64,000 nucleotides of DNA from Botrytis cinerea B05.10 (taxonomy: Eukaryota > Ascomycota > Leotiomycetes > Helotiales > Sclerotiniaceae): NCBI RefSeq assembly GCF_000143535.2, contig NC_037311.1:2356001-2420000 (forward strand). Direction: 5' to 3'. The stretch's first letter is position 1; every line of letters begins with the position of its first letter. This document shows positions 25,738 through 41,200 of the stretch, in pieces. A program made the translations under genes and the position numbers. A model generated the notes under the pieces. That model had not been told where the DNA came from, made no database searches, and saw only the letters and a list, made by a program, of their open reading frames with translations.

Positions 25738-27424
25738 ATCTATGCATTACTTTTATCTCAATTTATATTTTCAAATCTATATTATTCAATAATAATTGAA
25801 TCAATTGATTAGAATTATTCAAAATCTAATAATCTAGAAATTATTATATTATTTTGATAGATTCATATGTTGTAACTCGTTTTTCTATATTTACTATAAT
25901 ATCAAATAGAAGATACTTCCTTATTGGATTTATCCTCTTTTTCATAATTATTATATTGAATATAAATATCAATCTTTTATTAAAATAATATATCAAAGGC
26001 TTTTTATTTATTGAGTACTCCTCTTTAATATGATTGATTTTTTTTATATATATCAAAATTTAATTAATATTGATCAAAAAGAGTTTCAATTGGATGATAA
26101 AGAGTTTAAAAGATTTATTGATTTAAATTGAAAAAAAGAGAAGTAAATATACAAATTCGAATATTTAATTTCGAAAATACAATTTCAAAATTAAATAATA
26201 TCAAATCTGTTTCTCAGAATCCTGATTTTATATTTTGAAAAATGATTAATTCCTTATATACAATTTTAAAAGCTACAAAGAATTCAATCTTTGAAATATA
26301 ATTAATATATACCTTAATAAATCCATCAATTTGATTATGTATAGGTATTTTAAATTAATAAAATAATTAATATTCAATGATTAAATTAAATAACTTAAAT
26401 ATAATAATAAATATAAATATATAATATCGTCTTCTTTATAATATACTTGAAAAGCTATTGATATACAACTTTCATACCGATCTAATATCAATATTCGATA
26501 TTTACCCTTTCTTTGATTTTTAATATAGTTATTAAAATATTTCAATTATTCTAAATCTATTTTATCATTTGTTTATTCATTAAATATAAATTTAATAGTC
26601 CAATCTACAAAAAGATCGATTTTAATATACTAATTGAAAAGATAAATCTATTCTTGAATTATTAGAAATAGAAAGAATAAAATAAAAGAATAATTTTATT
26701 CTTTCTATTTCTATATATTATGATTATAATTTATTTTTGATTATTTAATTGTATTGATTTGCTTTTATTATATTTTTTCAATACTAATAATGAATATTAT
26801 TATATATATAATTCCTATCATTAAGTCTGTTTTATCGAAATTGAAGAAATCTTTATTTAAAATATTATATTTCGTTTATGTATTTATAATTAATCGAAAC
26901 TGTTTTTTAAAGAGTTTAGAATTCTTATAAAGAATTTTTTGAAAATTATAAATATAATTGAAATAAAATTTTTATTCTTTATATTGTTTTACAAATGGAT
27001 ATACCTAGAACTTTCCAACAACTTTTCCTTCTTTCAATTTGAGAATATAATTCGCTATATCTTTTATCTCTTTAAATTTAAAAAGAAAATGTTTCGAATT
27101 TATATTAAGAATATATGAAATAATTATTTACTTTTCTAATTTAATAAATTTCAGATTTTATAATCGAAATTCAATTATTAAAATTATTGTTTTTCTTTTC
27201 AATAAATATTATATATATAATAATATTATATAATTTAGTAGTCTTTTAAATCAAATTTTTTTATATCTTTTTTAACAGCTTTAATAATTAAGAGTATTTT
27301 CCTTTTTTTATTATTCGATTATATAATAAATAATTTATAAATTGTATATTGAAATTGAAGAGTGTAAATCAAGGTAAAAGTGGTGTATGTATTGATATGG
27401 TGTATGCATTGATAAACTAAATTA
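25738..27424. mobile_element. Decayed pogo/Fot1-like DNA transposon, copy 1
   Basis: About 1.7 kb colinear with 51270-52850. Shared landmarks include TATATTATTCAATAATAA, TATTTTGATAGATTC and ATTTAATTTCGAAAATA. The right end carries the family terminus (reverse complement TTTAGTTTATCAATGC near 27400-27420). The left terminus is eroded to its inner part (ATGCATTACTTTTATCTC). Size and TA-flanked inverted termini fit fungal pogo/Fot1-type elements; no transposase frame survives, so the superfamily is inferred. Confidence 0.75.
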
Positions 27425-27879
27425 TATGATTTTAATAGATTACAAGAGCTCCATTTAGGGTCACATAGAAGTAAGTAGCTAAGATCTCTCGAAATAATTT
27501 AGACTACACGTCAAACTGGGATTCGATAACAACCTTGGAATTAGAATTAATTACAGGTCTTGTAACTATAATATAAAACTAATAATTGATCTTGAGTAAT
27601 AAGCTCTATATAATTATGAAATCCTGTTTTTTCATATGAACCTTCATTTTTCTACCAAGTCGACAAATCAAATCGATTTTCTTATTACCTGATATTAATC
27701 ACATGACACGGAATATGTTACCCGTCGTAACATAATAATTGTAAATCTTATAAAATATATACAAAATTTTGAAGATATTAATCTATTCAAAATACTAAAT
27801 ATATTTCAAAATGTATCATGGATCTATAGAAACAAACGGAAGCAGGTTGAACACCATTATATGATTATACATTTATATA

Positions 27880-28279
27880 AAGTGATTTATTACCGAGTCG
27901 GCCACTTCAGAATACACTAAAATCAAGACATTTTTTCATATTCATATTTAAATAACTAATTATTCTTTCTCAAAAAAAAAGACTTCTTTTTAAAAAATAA
28001 GAGTATAACACTTATAATATTGTGTTTTTGTATAGAAATTTCAGTTATAGCCCAAGAGGGTTACACTTTGCATTACGAATCTTTTTTCTTACATAACTCT
28101 TATATTGATTCGAATTTCTGAATTAAAAAAATGGGAATTTATACTGTTTATAAAATCAATGATCATGTATTTGATTTTTAAGAAAAGTTAAATTCATAAA
28201 AGAATGAAATACACCATTAAATACAAACGAATTTTGTATGTGTTTTGAAGTAGCCTACCTAGGTACTCAGTATTAAACG
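27880..28279. mobile_element. Family A MITE, third copy
   Basis: About 400 bp. The left part (GTCGGCCACTTCAG) and the right part (ACAAACGAATTTTGTATGTG at 28223-28242) match the copy at 24787-25210. In the right arm the region equivalent to the second terminal sub-repeat contains the palindrome TACCTAGGTA (28256-28265). Ends are approximate. Confidence 0.55.
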
Positions 28280-29860
28280 ATATTAATAAAAGTGTTTTTA
28301 ATATCAATTCTTTATAAAACCCTTTCTAATCGACGATAAATAATATGTTGATATTAAAATACACTCATTTTATTCTGATTATACTAAATATATTGAAAAA
28401 AGCCGTTGACTAAATATAAATCTTAAATGAGATACTAAAACCCTTAAAAAACTAGTAATTGAATTGAATTGAATTAATAAAAGAAATAGAAAGTTATACT
28501 TAAATTTAGATTAAGCCTTATACCAATATAATAATAACAATAATGTCAATCAAAGTATAACAAAACTTATATATATATATAAACGTTATTGGTATAATCT
28601 GTTTTATAATAAAATATCTAAAAATAAGATTGAAATCCATATTTTTTGGATATTAAGATTTTAATGATTGTTTATCTTTTTGTGGTCAAAAAATAGAAAA
28701 ACAATAATGAGATGTCAGTTTTTTGAAACCCCAATTATAAATTTTATGATGTATGTTCTTGTCTCAATGATAATATTATTAGTAATCCGAAATTCTATAA
28801 AAATGAATCGATATTTATAATAATACTCATATGACAAAATTTAGTCTTTGAAATTTTATGTTCTTGAAGAATGAAGGAAAGGATATAATAGATTGTATAT
28901 AACTCAAAAAGAAAATGTATCTAATAATATGATATATTTGATAATGAATTATGTTTTTTATTGTAAATATATACGTAGGTAATTTATATAATACAAATCA
29001 ATAAAAGTTAACATAGTCATTCAAGTTACAATATCTTTTGAAAATACCAATAAAATAATGAATAAGGATTATTTGATATTAATTTACCTAGGTATTACAA
29101 ATAGTGTTATTAGAAAATACTTGATTTAATGATTAATTACATTTTTCTAACCTTGTTTTATTTTATGAGTTATTTGTAGTTTTTATATTTTTTTCTCAAT
29201 TAGTCGATTTTGATATATAGGACATTTGCGTCTTCCTTTTTGATCAATTAGCTTCCACTTATTATTTTTTTTAAAAATTATATAACTTAAAAATAATAGT
29301 AGAGATTAACTTAATCTCAATAATTTTCGATTGATATATGAATCTCATTCACTATAATTATGTTACTATATAAATTTACAAAGAAAAAAACATTTTCTGT
29401 AATAATAGCAATTATGATTATTATTATTTTTTATACTTAGGTGTTGAATTGATAGATTTTTCAATTCTGGTATACTCGTTTCGATTATAATACAAATAAA
29501 CTACCTAGGTATCTATTAACATAGTGCAAAAAACAGAAAGAACAAACAATATTTCTTTTTAAAAATTTATAGATTATTGTTCAATAATTCATCGTATTAA
29601 TTCTAACTGTATTTTATGTTATATACGTAATATCTAATAGTATGACAAAGAGTCTTCGTATTAAAAATTTCATCAACTATGATCGCCATTTAATGTTTAG
29701 TAGGTATATATTAATTTAAATTATTTCTGTTATTTGATGACTTGTTCTGAGTTTCTAAACTCTTGAGGACTTTATTCTATCAATCAATATTTTTGATTGG
29801 ATTGAAATTTTCAAAATATGAAATCGATAAAATTTTTAAAACAGTAATGTTTTAATATAG

Positions 29861-29915
29861 TACATAGTTTATCATCGAGTGGACTATATCATTAAGTGAG
29901 TAAAATCACATATAA
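29861..29915. repeat. Isolated family A terminus
   Basis: CATAGTTTATCATCGAGTG followed by ACTATATCATTAAGTGAG matches the double sub-repeat terminus of the DNA transposon at 51228. No partner terminus recognised nearby. Confidence 0.5.
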
Positions 29916-32900
29916 CATCATATACTTCCTTCATTTATTATAATAAATTACTCTGGTACTATTAAAACTCTAAAATATTATTTTTATTTATTCTTGTTTC
30001 GCTTAGATTTTAATCTTGATACCAATCTTAATAGATTGAATTGCAATATAGGTTCTAGTGCTCAACTATAGATTCCAATTTTTAAAAAATCTGTCATATA
30101 AATTTTCTATGAAAAAGCTATACAATCACATAATGAGTATCCCGAGCTAATTAATGAGTTGTATTAGAAAATCGAGTTTTATCATCATCATTTTCGACAA
30201 AACTGTTTGTTAAATCACAGTCTTTCAATTATAGATTTTGTGATGATAATTTAAGATTCTAATTTTTTAAATTAGCATTTATAAAATCTACGTAGGTAGC
30301 ATAAAATACCTAAGTTTCAATTAATCCTAATAATATAAGAGCAATTAAACTCACTATTAAGAATTTCAAAGTAAGTTTTGTATTTATTCATATAATTAGA
30401 TTTTTTGGCCCGAAAATATATCAATTCCTACAAATAATATAAAACTCAATTAAAGCTTGAGAACACTGAATCAAAAAGGAAATTATTTAAAACAACAACA
30501 ACAGACTTCTGTAATGCAAAATTGAATATCAAGTTTCGAATCACGATTGAAATTTTCTTCGAAAAAATTAAATTTAACATATATTTTGTATTCATTCCTG
30601 ATAAAAAAAACTTGGAATAAAAACATGAGTTTTAGTATATTTTAGTATATTTTAAACTAGTCTTTTTATTGATATAACCCACTGGATGATAAATAAAATT
30701 AGAATATTATCATTTCATAGAAAGGTTTCAAAAGAGATATGTATTTATAAAACATAATAAAATATTGAAATAGTATCATTTTTTGAAGAATTAAAATTCA
30801 AATATTAAAAATGCTACTTTAGATTATTTCGAGTAGTGAGCAAAACATAAATATATCGAATACTATTATAAACTTGAATTTATTAATATTCTAGGTATTT
30901 ACTTAAGATTTTGTTTCATATTAATTGTTTTATTATTAAATATATTTAAAAAATTGAACTAATAAATTCTAAACTAGGTATATGTTATTTATCTCTTATT
31001 TTCAATGTATGATAGAATTAATTCTAATGTATTCGTTTTTATTAATGTATTGTTTTGTTTTATTTGAAAAGATTGTAATGTTGTTATCCAAAAAAAACTG
31101 TAAAGAAGAAAGTGTGAAAGAAAGACGAAGTTCTCATTGTACTATGTAGAAGCTATTTATATGTACCTAGGGTATTCTGGTGCGCTAGTATTAGCGTACC
31201 AAAAACATTCATTATTCTTTGAATGGTTCTATAAGCATCCCTTTATTAAATTTCAAAATGGAATTGATATAATATTTATAAATAAATATGATGATTGTAG
31301 TTAAGATTGAAGAATTATATAGAAGAGGGGACCAAATTGTTGAATTTCAGTTTTAAAGGTTTACTTATTTTTTTATTCTTTCAATTCTAATAATTATTCA
31401 GGAAAAAATTTAATTAAAGAATATATGGTTTGATAATATTAATATAAAATCAAGTTATAATTTGATATTTTCTAAAATCATTTTCTTGTAAAATAGATTT
31501 TTATTTTTAAAAAAATAACAATCAAAGTAATTCTTTAGAATAAAAATACTACATTGTAATAATTAGTTTTTTATTGATAAATTCAGTATATTCATTAATT
31601 CTAATATTATTTATCATAACCTAACTTATATGATCCAATATAAAAGACTTAATACTCCTTATATAATAAATATATTTTACATTTGAAAAATAGAAAAGAG
31701 ATTATATAAACAATAATAGTTTCATATAATAACGATACTAATAGATTATTAATAATAATGTATTTGAAATTAAAATTATAATATTTCTTAAACGATAGAT
31801 TATTCTCATTTCTTCTGATATGAAATAGACCCTAGATTCTGCTTTTTTGTTTTAATTCGTATCACTTTTCTTTTTATTAAAGGTAATAACTCTATTTTCA
31901 AGTAAGTTAAAGATTTTGTATGAATAGAGCTTAATAATATAATTGAAATATAATGAGCAGTCTTGTATAAAAAGTTCTACTGAATATAATGTATAAAGAA
32001 TCAATAAAAACAGAGACTTCTATAATACATTATATATTATTTGTTAAGTGAATAATATAACGTTTTCGAGATATATTTTAATCAATCTATTAATAAGAAA
32101 GAAATGCAGAAGTTTGACCAAAAATATCAATTATTTTTATTCAATTGTTCTGTTTAAAAGGTGATATTTGAATGGAATATTGAAGGCTTTTTGTACAGTT
32201 ATTATTATTTCATATGATAAAGTCTTGTTATACCAGGGCCCTCCGAGCCCCCGGAACCCTTGCATTGATAGGGCATAAATTCAAGTTTGAAGAAAGTATT
32301 TTAAAAATACGATTTTGAACAGTAGTTGAATTGAGAGCTTGTAGGGGAAGTCGTTTTACCTCTTTTTAAAATAATCATATTATTATTATAAGATTCTTAT
32401 TTTTTATTTATACATAATATATATCATATACCATATATACATCATAAAGAATATCAAAAAATCGATAAACCTTTTATAAGCATTAAAAACACTATTTACA
32501 AATTTCAATCCTTTATTTAATATTTATATTTAAAATTATTATTACAAAAATTAAATCATTAAAAAGCTTTTGTTTTGACTTATATAGTTATGTATCATGT
32601 TATTTTTCATTCAAATTAATTGAAATAGTTTTATTAAAAAAGACAATTTTTATTTTGATTATCATTTTATATTATAATATCCAAAAAATTGAACCAACTA
32701 GATTACTTGAATCAATTTTCTCTAAGCGAGAGTTTCTCTTTCTTTGTAAATATATAGTTTCGGTCTTTATGGGCGGCAAGATTATTAAGGAGGTAAATCT
32801 TCAATTAAAGGTTGAGAACGTTTTGAATAAGAATTATTTGTTTTATTCTTTGTATGATAGATAATACATTCTAATCCTTTAAATCATAAGAAATAAATAT

Positions 32901-33937
32901 TATAAACTTTTAGAAATAAATAGAGAATCAATTTTCTTAAAAGAAAAGATGATAACTATTTCTATTATCTTTTATATTTATAGGAGAAAAAGATCGTAAA
33001 AGTATTTATGATTCAAGTTACATGTAATACATTTGATTTATTTTAGTATATTTCAAGAAGTTTTATAATGATTTTATTTGTTTTATGACCATACTATGAA
33101 TACTATGAATACTGATAATACTTTTTTCTTTCTTTTTTTGAGTAGTACAATATAATACTAGTTTAATATTACTATACCTAGGTACTCTACATATCCGTCA
33201 AGGGGTTATTAATTAAGTGGGTTTTTATAAAGAAATCAATTAGAATTATAGAATGTAGGATCTTTACTTTATTCATTAGGTAGGTATATTATTAGTTTTA
33301 ATATTGTGAGTAGTAGTAGTAGTAGTATTAGTGATAGTGGGTAGTATTGATTTTTGTTTAATAGGTATAGATTTAAGATAGATACCTAGGTATGTATTAT
33401 TTTGAAGTAATGTTTGTATTTGTTATAGAAAAGTAAAGGCGAGTGATTGAAAGATTTAATTTAATGCTAGAAAAAGGTTAAAAATAAAAAAGAATTTGTT
33501 TTCGAATTAGAAAAATATAACTTAAATCCTTCTAGAATTTCTATCTAGAAAGTTTTTGTAATAATAATTAAAAAATTTTATATTCCAAAATACTCAGAAA
33601 TTTGTATTATGAAAATCTATATAGTTGAATTAAAATTTCAAAAAATGTTACGTAGGCCCTTGATTTTCGATTATTTTACTAGTAAATCTAATTATTTTGA
33701 TGATACTCTAACTTTCTATCCATATAGGTAACTTGATTAATAAAAATCCGAGAAACAAACGATCTTAATTTACTAAAACATTATCAAGGAGTAAATTGAT
33801 TTATAAAAAGAAAATATTATATTATATTATATTGATAAAAAAAAGTATATATAGAAATGATAATTTTTGGTGTGAGAAGTTGTTTTGACTGATATTAGTT
33901 GGCACGTGCTGTAATTAATGAGTATTTTGTAGGTCTA

Positions 33938-33990
33938 CTAGTCGTCGAGGAAACAAAATCTCAAACTACGAATTCGAAAAGTTCAAATTA
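33938..33990. repeat. Short inverted-repeat element family B, terminus
   Basis: TA then CTAGTCGTCGAGGAAACAA, followed by an ACTACGAATTCG segment, as in the family B termini at 20720 and 50681 (reverse). Opposite end not recognised. Confidence 0.5.
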
Positions 33991-34106
33991 ATTTTCCCCA
34001 ATAGTTAGTTTTATTATAATATAAGATTTTATATCTGAATTCCAATTCTAGTCTTAATATATAATATAATATCATGTAATACAATATAACATATAGGTAT
34101 GTAAAG

Positions 34107-35225
34107 GCCAGCCCTGAAACCCTCAGTCCTTAGTACGATCGAGTTTTAGTATTATTTTTATTATTCTTATTATATTTAATAGATTTGATAGATTTAATAG
34201 ATTTAATAGATTTAATAGATTTAATAGATTTAATAGATTTAATAGATTTAATAGATTTAATAGATTTAATAGATTTAATAGATTTAATAGATTTAATAGA
34301 TTTAATAGATTTTGTCGTAGGTGAAGAGCATATAGAGAGGTAAATATACCTAGGTATATATAATATATAAAAGGTGATTAGACTGGCAATTAATCTAACA
34401 TTAAAAGCAGGCTCGGGTAAACGACTAAAATGACTATATAAGCAGTGTAACATATGATTTTTATTGAAAAATTATATAAGATTAATTTTCAATCTTTCAT
34501 TATTGAATTATGATTCGAATTTGTAATAACAGTTATTTATTTTTATTCAAATATATATATATATATAGATACATATTTACATTTAATTCATAGAAAAACA
34601 AAAGATATCGATATTATTTTATATTTGTTAAATTTGTTAGACTTATAATAGAATAATAGAATATTAATTTCTTATTCAGTTTCTTATTTAGTTTCTTATT
34701 TAGTTTTCTATATTGTTTCTTTTTATAAGCTCTTATATAGATTCTAATACTGAAAAATGTATAGGGCAATCATACCTTGGGTACTAATTCTCTTATTTAT
34801 AATTGTATTTTGAAATACATTTCCCTTTATTAATCTTTTTAATTTAATTGATTAATTTCATTACTACTATAAAGCTTATCTTAAAACTAATAAGAGAATC
34901 TGAAAGTTCTTAACTGTATTAATCTAATTACTTGTTTTTTAATCGAAGTTTCTTCTCTTTTACAATTATATATTAGATTGAAATAGTTTTCTTAAGTTTT
35001 TCTTTCTATTCGATCAGAAAAACTAAGCTTCAATAATATCTCCCTTTACCTAATCAAGAAAACTAAATCCTAATCAATAGAAAGTTTTACACATTACTTA
35101 TAACCAATCATAAGAGGTTTTATAGATCTGCAAATATGAAAATGCCTTGTTATAGAAATATATGATTATGTAATACATAGAGTACATATTCACTTGGTTT
35201 GCTTCTACGAATTCATTTTTATACT
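34107..35225. repeat. Dispersed repeat R1, copy 2
   Basis: Starts with AAAGGCCAGCCCTGAAACC and TTAGTACGATCGAG, the decayed form of the GC-rich tag of copy 1. It ends with the shared block TCTGCAAATATGAAAATGCC (around 35130), TTGTTATAGAAATATATG, GAGTACATATTCACTTGG and TCTACGAATTCATT. In place of the AAT tract it has a 9-bp minisatellite, and it carries a different 12-bp repeat (about three TTTCTTATTYAG units near 34670-34705). Confidence 0.65.
34175..34312. repeat. Minisatellite, 9-bp unit TTTAATAGA, about 14-15 copies
   Basis: Near-perfect tandem array inside R1 copy 2; only the unit near the start varies (TTTGATAGA). In one minus-strand frame it reads as Ser-Ile-Lys repeats, which I regard as an artefact. 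Confidence 0.9.
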
Positions 35226-38200
35226 AAATAAATATTATTATAAGAATAACGCAAGTAAAATAATACAGAAATAGAAAGAGTGCTTTATAATGATGTGAAA
35301 TAGAAATGATTGAGATACCTAGGTACTATCAATTTAAGGTTTTTTAGGGATTATATTATGAAACTTCACTAGCTGATAAATAGATCAATAGAAGAATCAA
35401 ACAACAAAATCATTATGTATTATTTATTAATACTTTTATTGAAAAATCACTACAGATATTATTTTATTAAATCTTTTTGTAATTTAATTTTTCATTTGCA
35501 TATATCACGTACGTATTTAGGTTCTCGTTTATTAAAATTTATTTTTCAATTTAGATAGGTGCCTAGATATTTATTAAATCAGATACCAATTTGGATTTTA
35601 ACTAAGAATTTAATACTAAATAGAAACTTGGGTGCCAATATTTATTTTTAAAAATATATCTTTAACTGTATATTTGAACAACTTTCTGATTATTATCTTA
35701 AAACTCAAATTGAAATCAAATGTAAGAGTTGTGGCCATAGCTCGTGGCATCCTTAGCGATTAATTTTTAAATTCAAGATTCAATGTAACACTTGACTTAT
35801 AAATAAAACAATTTTTTATATATGTCTATGAAAGATTTATGTATAAACTCGAATTTCAATTCAAACATATACTCTATCATAAATTCAAATATAAATTTAA
35901 ATACAGATTTAATAATCTTTTAGTAAATTTAATATCTTTAAACCGGTTTACAATAAATAATTTATTTTCAAAATAGAATACGATTTTATATCTTGATATA
36001 ATTTCGAAGCTCGATAATACCTTAAATACCCCTATTCAAATCCGAATAAAAACTAATTATAGAGTAAATATTCAAATTCTAGCTTAAAAGTTTCTCTATT
36101 TGTATTTTAATTCAGCTTTCAATCTAGATTTGATTCAGATTTAGATTTCAATTTGAATATTAATTTGAATTAAAGAAAAGCATAATCAAAATCTATTCAA
36201 TCCTTAGAATTTGGAAGTTCATATATTATAATTTCGAACATGGATTTTGAAATGTTTTAAAAATAATTATTACCTAGGTAGAAATACTAGTAATAAGAAA
36301 AGATATTCCATGAAAAAACAATACCTAGGTATTCTAAATTTGTGATAGTATTAAATAAAATTACTATTCAATAAAATAACCATTTCTATTTAATGTAATG
36401 TTATTAAAGTATCGTTTGAAAAGAAAAGAAAAAAACAATGTTTTTTCTGTATCAAGACTCTTCTCAATTTAAAATCAACAACAAATATCAAAAGTATATA
36501 GAAGAAGAAGAAAATTTTGTTGTGCATTAATTATTATAAGATTGATTTAACTATAAATAAATCTTTCCATAAGCTTAATCTTAGAGAAATCCATTTGAAT
36601 CAATATAAAGAAATTACATAAAATTATGAAATGGTAGGTTAATAATGATCATAAATTCGTTTCTGATATTGTGTCAATAAAAGTTGAAATATTATTGAAT
36701 GATATTTGATACAAATCTTGAATATGTATTTTTAAAAGATTTTGACAAATATGTGATTGAGAAGATCGTAAAAAGTAGTGGAAACGTATATAATATACTT
36801 GGTTGAGAATCATCTTTTGAATGTAAGATCGTTATTTTATCTCAATAAAACCCACCTTCGTTATCTTCATTCCGCGATAAATGTTTATCAGTATGTTAAA
36901 TTTAACTTTCATTATTATAATTTTTATATTTACATCTACGCATAAAAATATTCAAAATATATTTTTCGTTTCAGACTACGCAATATATAATTAGAAGATT
37001 TGATAATCATCAGAAACAACACGCTTATAATTGGTAAGATATTCATTATAATATGAATGAAGCTTATATATTGATACAAATTTTTTTTTTTTAAATCCAT
37101 CATTAATTTAATTCAATATATCATATACATTCAAGAAATGATCCAATTATTTGTATTCTCCATTTTTTTTTGAAAAAAAGGAATGTAGTATAATTTATTA
37201 CAATTTGATACCTAGGTATTCAAGAAAAACTCTTTTGTTAACTATTTTTGATTTTCATTTTATATTTATTATAACATTGAAATCAATTTAATTAATAAGT
37301 ATATCATTTTACTAGAATGTTTCGATTATTTCAATTAAGTAGTAATAGTAGTGATAATAATATCCATTTTCATCTAGCGAATACGAATTTAAAACCTGTA
37401 TTCTATAACCCTTCGAAAACTATAAAGATATATTAAACTAAAGGTTTTTATACTTTATCATACTTCAATAATTATTGAAAATACTTCCAATTTATATTAA
37501 GTTTTGGAAAACCATTCGAATATAGTTTTTTTATTTCATTTGAAATAAATATACCTTTTAATTTCCTTTATATAAAGGATATATGTTTATATTTACATTA
37601 CATACTTTTTAAGACATTGAATATTTCCAATATTTTGAATAATTTATGTTTTTCTACTCTGAATTTTGAGTTACCTATTTAAAAATCTTGGATTTTTTTT
37701 GAGGGAGGATTTTGTGTAGGTACCTAGTTATTTATGTAAATAAAATAAACTTTACAGTTTTGCAAAAGTTAAATTTGTGTACAAAAAACGAATTAGGATT
37801 TAGATTGGAATCTAAACCTATACTCTACCTTTGCTTTCTGCTTTAGATTTGAATGAAACATTGGAAGTATTATTAAGCTTCATAACTAGGTACCTACTTA
37901 GGTATGATTCTTTTTTAAATTAGAAAACTAAATGGAAAATTACACATCCTACTAGGTATCTTTGGCTTGAAACTTGAATAAACCGAAATAATAATACTTC
38001 TTAAATTTAATTCCATAAAATATAAGAAAATCTTTATTTCATTCTTGTTATTGATTTCAAAAATAGAATGAAACCTAAAATATTCTTAGATTAATTGAAA
38101 ACATATAAATTTTGAAGTTTTAAGCTTTTTCAAAATTATTACAACAATCAATAAGACAATAAATGCCCAGATGAACAAATGAACAGTCATCAATTATAAA

Positions 38201-41200
38201 ACTACATGAATATTATTATTCGAAAGTTTTTAAGCAAAAGAATAATTACGTACCTATATTTTGATTTTATTTGATTATTAATTATGATTACTATAATTGT
38301 TTTTCGATTGATCTTAATTCGATAATTCTACGTTTAAAACTATAGTTTAAGCACATAGGACTTACATACCTAGGTAATTTTATGATACATTTTAAGATAT
38401 TTAAACGAAACAATAGTTTCTTGTGACTTTTAAATTACCTCAATTAGAAGTAATTTATTTCAGTCTATAATTTTAAAAATATTATAGAAATGCATTTGGT
38501 TTATAATATGAAATTAATTTTGGCAGAGAAATTTAAAGTTAAGTACCTCGGTGTTACAGATATATGAAAGACCTTTAACATACCGGGTATCTCTGAAATG
38601 ATAGCTCTCAAATTCACTGAGATAAATCTTATTATTAGTTAATTTGATCAAGTCTGATTGAAAAATTTGATTTTATTTAATTGTAAAATAATGCGTGGAA
38701 AATCTTCAAAGAATTGTATTTTATATACTATATATGATATTGTTGATAATATTGGCATTACCTAGGTATTGATATTTGAATTAGGGACATCATTTTTGTT
38801 TTAATTGAATTTTTGAATGAAATATGTAAAAGATGATGGCTATGAAGCTTAAAATCATATTCTCAACTTTACTATTCCTAATAATTATATTATCGTACTG
38901 ATCACCATTACTCCAAAAGATGTATGGTCTATTTTGGAAATAACTTGATTCTTGATTAAGAATATACCTAGGTGTCATTAGAAGCATTATCAAAATGAAA
39001 ATTAATTTACCTACATTATAGTCATAACTAAATTCAATGATTGATGGTTTTTTTATTTTGATATAATAGAAAATGATAATTACTCATATTGTTTCCCTCT
39101 TTATATATAAAGTGAAACATAACATAATGAAAGGAACTTTTAAATTCATTTTTCAAGTTGAAATTTCATTATTAATTTAAAATGATTTTTCTAAGCAAAG
39201 TCTAATTAATTTTATATCAAGTCAAAGACTTTTGAGTTATATCTTATTTATAATCAATGATCATTTATTAATTTGTCAGAAATTGTTTTGTTGTGTTGGC
39301 TATTTTGTTGATTGTTTTAATAATCTTTGAAAAACTAATGATTAAAGATTTAATATATTGATTAGTAATTTCAAGATATTTTTGATCAAAACTATAATTT
39401 TAATTCTGAAAAAAGTAAAGAAGTATTTTATTCTTTATTACATAGATTTAAATTTAAATTCCACTTTTGATTCAAATTCAAATTCAAGATTATCATACAG
39501 TTTTTAGGTTTAATAAAAAGTATGGTTTTTGAATATACAAGTCTTTCTAATGATTCAGGTATTTAAGTTTGAAGTAAATAAGTAGATGAGGTATGAATAT
39601 GTATTTAGATTATTATTTAAAGACTTGGATTTTGATTTGATTTTGATGTTACATAAGATCTTTGAACAATTCAAAATTTTACAAATTTTAATATTAACAG
39701 TCTCCTTGATACCCCTAATTGATTCAGAAATAAATGTAGATAAAGAACCTATATTTAAAATAATTTTTAATTGCCTATACAAACCATTTTCTTAAAACAT
39801 TTAAAAGAAATATCAGTAGAAGAAAGTATTCGAAAAAATTGAATTTATAGAATTCTGAAATATATATGATCTAAGTATAAATTTGAACCCTATACGATAA
39901 TAAAAATAATAATAAATAAAATGAATGAATTTATTGTTATTTTTACCTTGGTAGTTACAAAAAGTTAAGACAAAGCTTGTAATATATAATATATAGATTT
40001 AGATATCTCTGTAATATGATTTCGTAATAACAAATAAATATTCAGGTAGTAACAAAAATTCACACATAGATTTCATTTAGGATTAAAATGATGTTTTTTA
40101 TCAGAATAAGAGATTTTGCTTTTCAATGAATTATTATAGTTATATTGTGTTCATATCTAGGTGTACATAAGAAGATACAGTACCTAATCTTGAAAATGAT
40201 GAATTTCATCGTAATAGTCTTAAAAAACATATTAACTATTAATTCAACATATCTTTAATTCTGTGAATGGCCAAAAATGAATTATGATTATCAATATATC
40301 TCAATAAAACAAAATAGTTAAAATTAAAGAAAGGCGAAGATTCAATACCTGTACATACTGTTCTTTATAAATCTATATTTCTTTTATTTGAGCATATCAA
40401 GCTATCTAAGCTTGAATCATTAGCATTCCCAATTATCTTCGAATTATCATCTTCCAGAAATTCGATTACTCCTCTATCAATCTTTTTAACATTGCTATAT
40501 AATATAAAATCAATTTTGTTAATCAAAAAATCAATAATATATCACAGAAAAAAAGGAAAAATTGAAAACGAAATGCTTTGAAAATATAAGAAAGAATTTT
40601 TTGAATTTATGACTTGTAAGAATATCAAAGTAAAGATTTATGATTTATTTAAAAAAGATTTAAATTATTCAATGTGTTTTGTTATTCAAATTCGTATTTT
40701 TTTTTTGGTAAATGAAACAAAATAAGTATATAAGTAAAAGTTATAGTTATATATAAAAAGTAGTTACTTAGGTAGATATAGAACTATATATAACAAACCT
40801 CAAGATAATTTCTAAAACATTTAATAAAATTTTAATCCTATAAAGTCCGAAATTAAGGATTGTTCATTGAAGAATCCTTTTTTCTCTTCGTAATTTTTGA
40901 ATTCTTTAGTAAATATTATATTATTATAATTTCTTAGTTTAATATATTTCAATACTCTTTGGAAAATCTTTTCACCTAGATATAGATCAATATTATTACT
41001 ACCATTTTTGCTGCTGTTAAGGAAAAATTATAAAGTTGATTTGATATAATGAACAGCTTTTTGAAATTTTAATATATATAATAAAATTTTTTTTTAAAAA
41101 AAAGTTTTTAACACAAAGAGTTAGCAAGTGGGTTACTAGGTAGTTCTTTTTAAAATACCCTTATTTATTTTCATAATGCTATACAGAAATCGAGTTTTTA

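Noticed and set aside
32238..32275. GC-rich island (CAGGGCCCTCCGAGCCCCCG) as a gene or RNA remnant
   Set aside because: It resembles the GC tag of repeat R1 only loosely and has no structure or frame that supports a gene.
32655..32864. 69-aa open frame whose end (LKVENVLNKNY) recalls a TonB-dependent receptor C-terminus
   Set aside because: Outer-membrane receptors do not occur in fungi, the match is a few residues only, and the frame is short in AT-rich DNA.
34130..34453. Open frame with Ser-Ile-Lys repeats on the minus strand
   Set aside because: It is the 9-bp minisatellite translated; no conserved flanks, no gene context.
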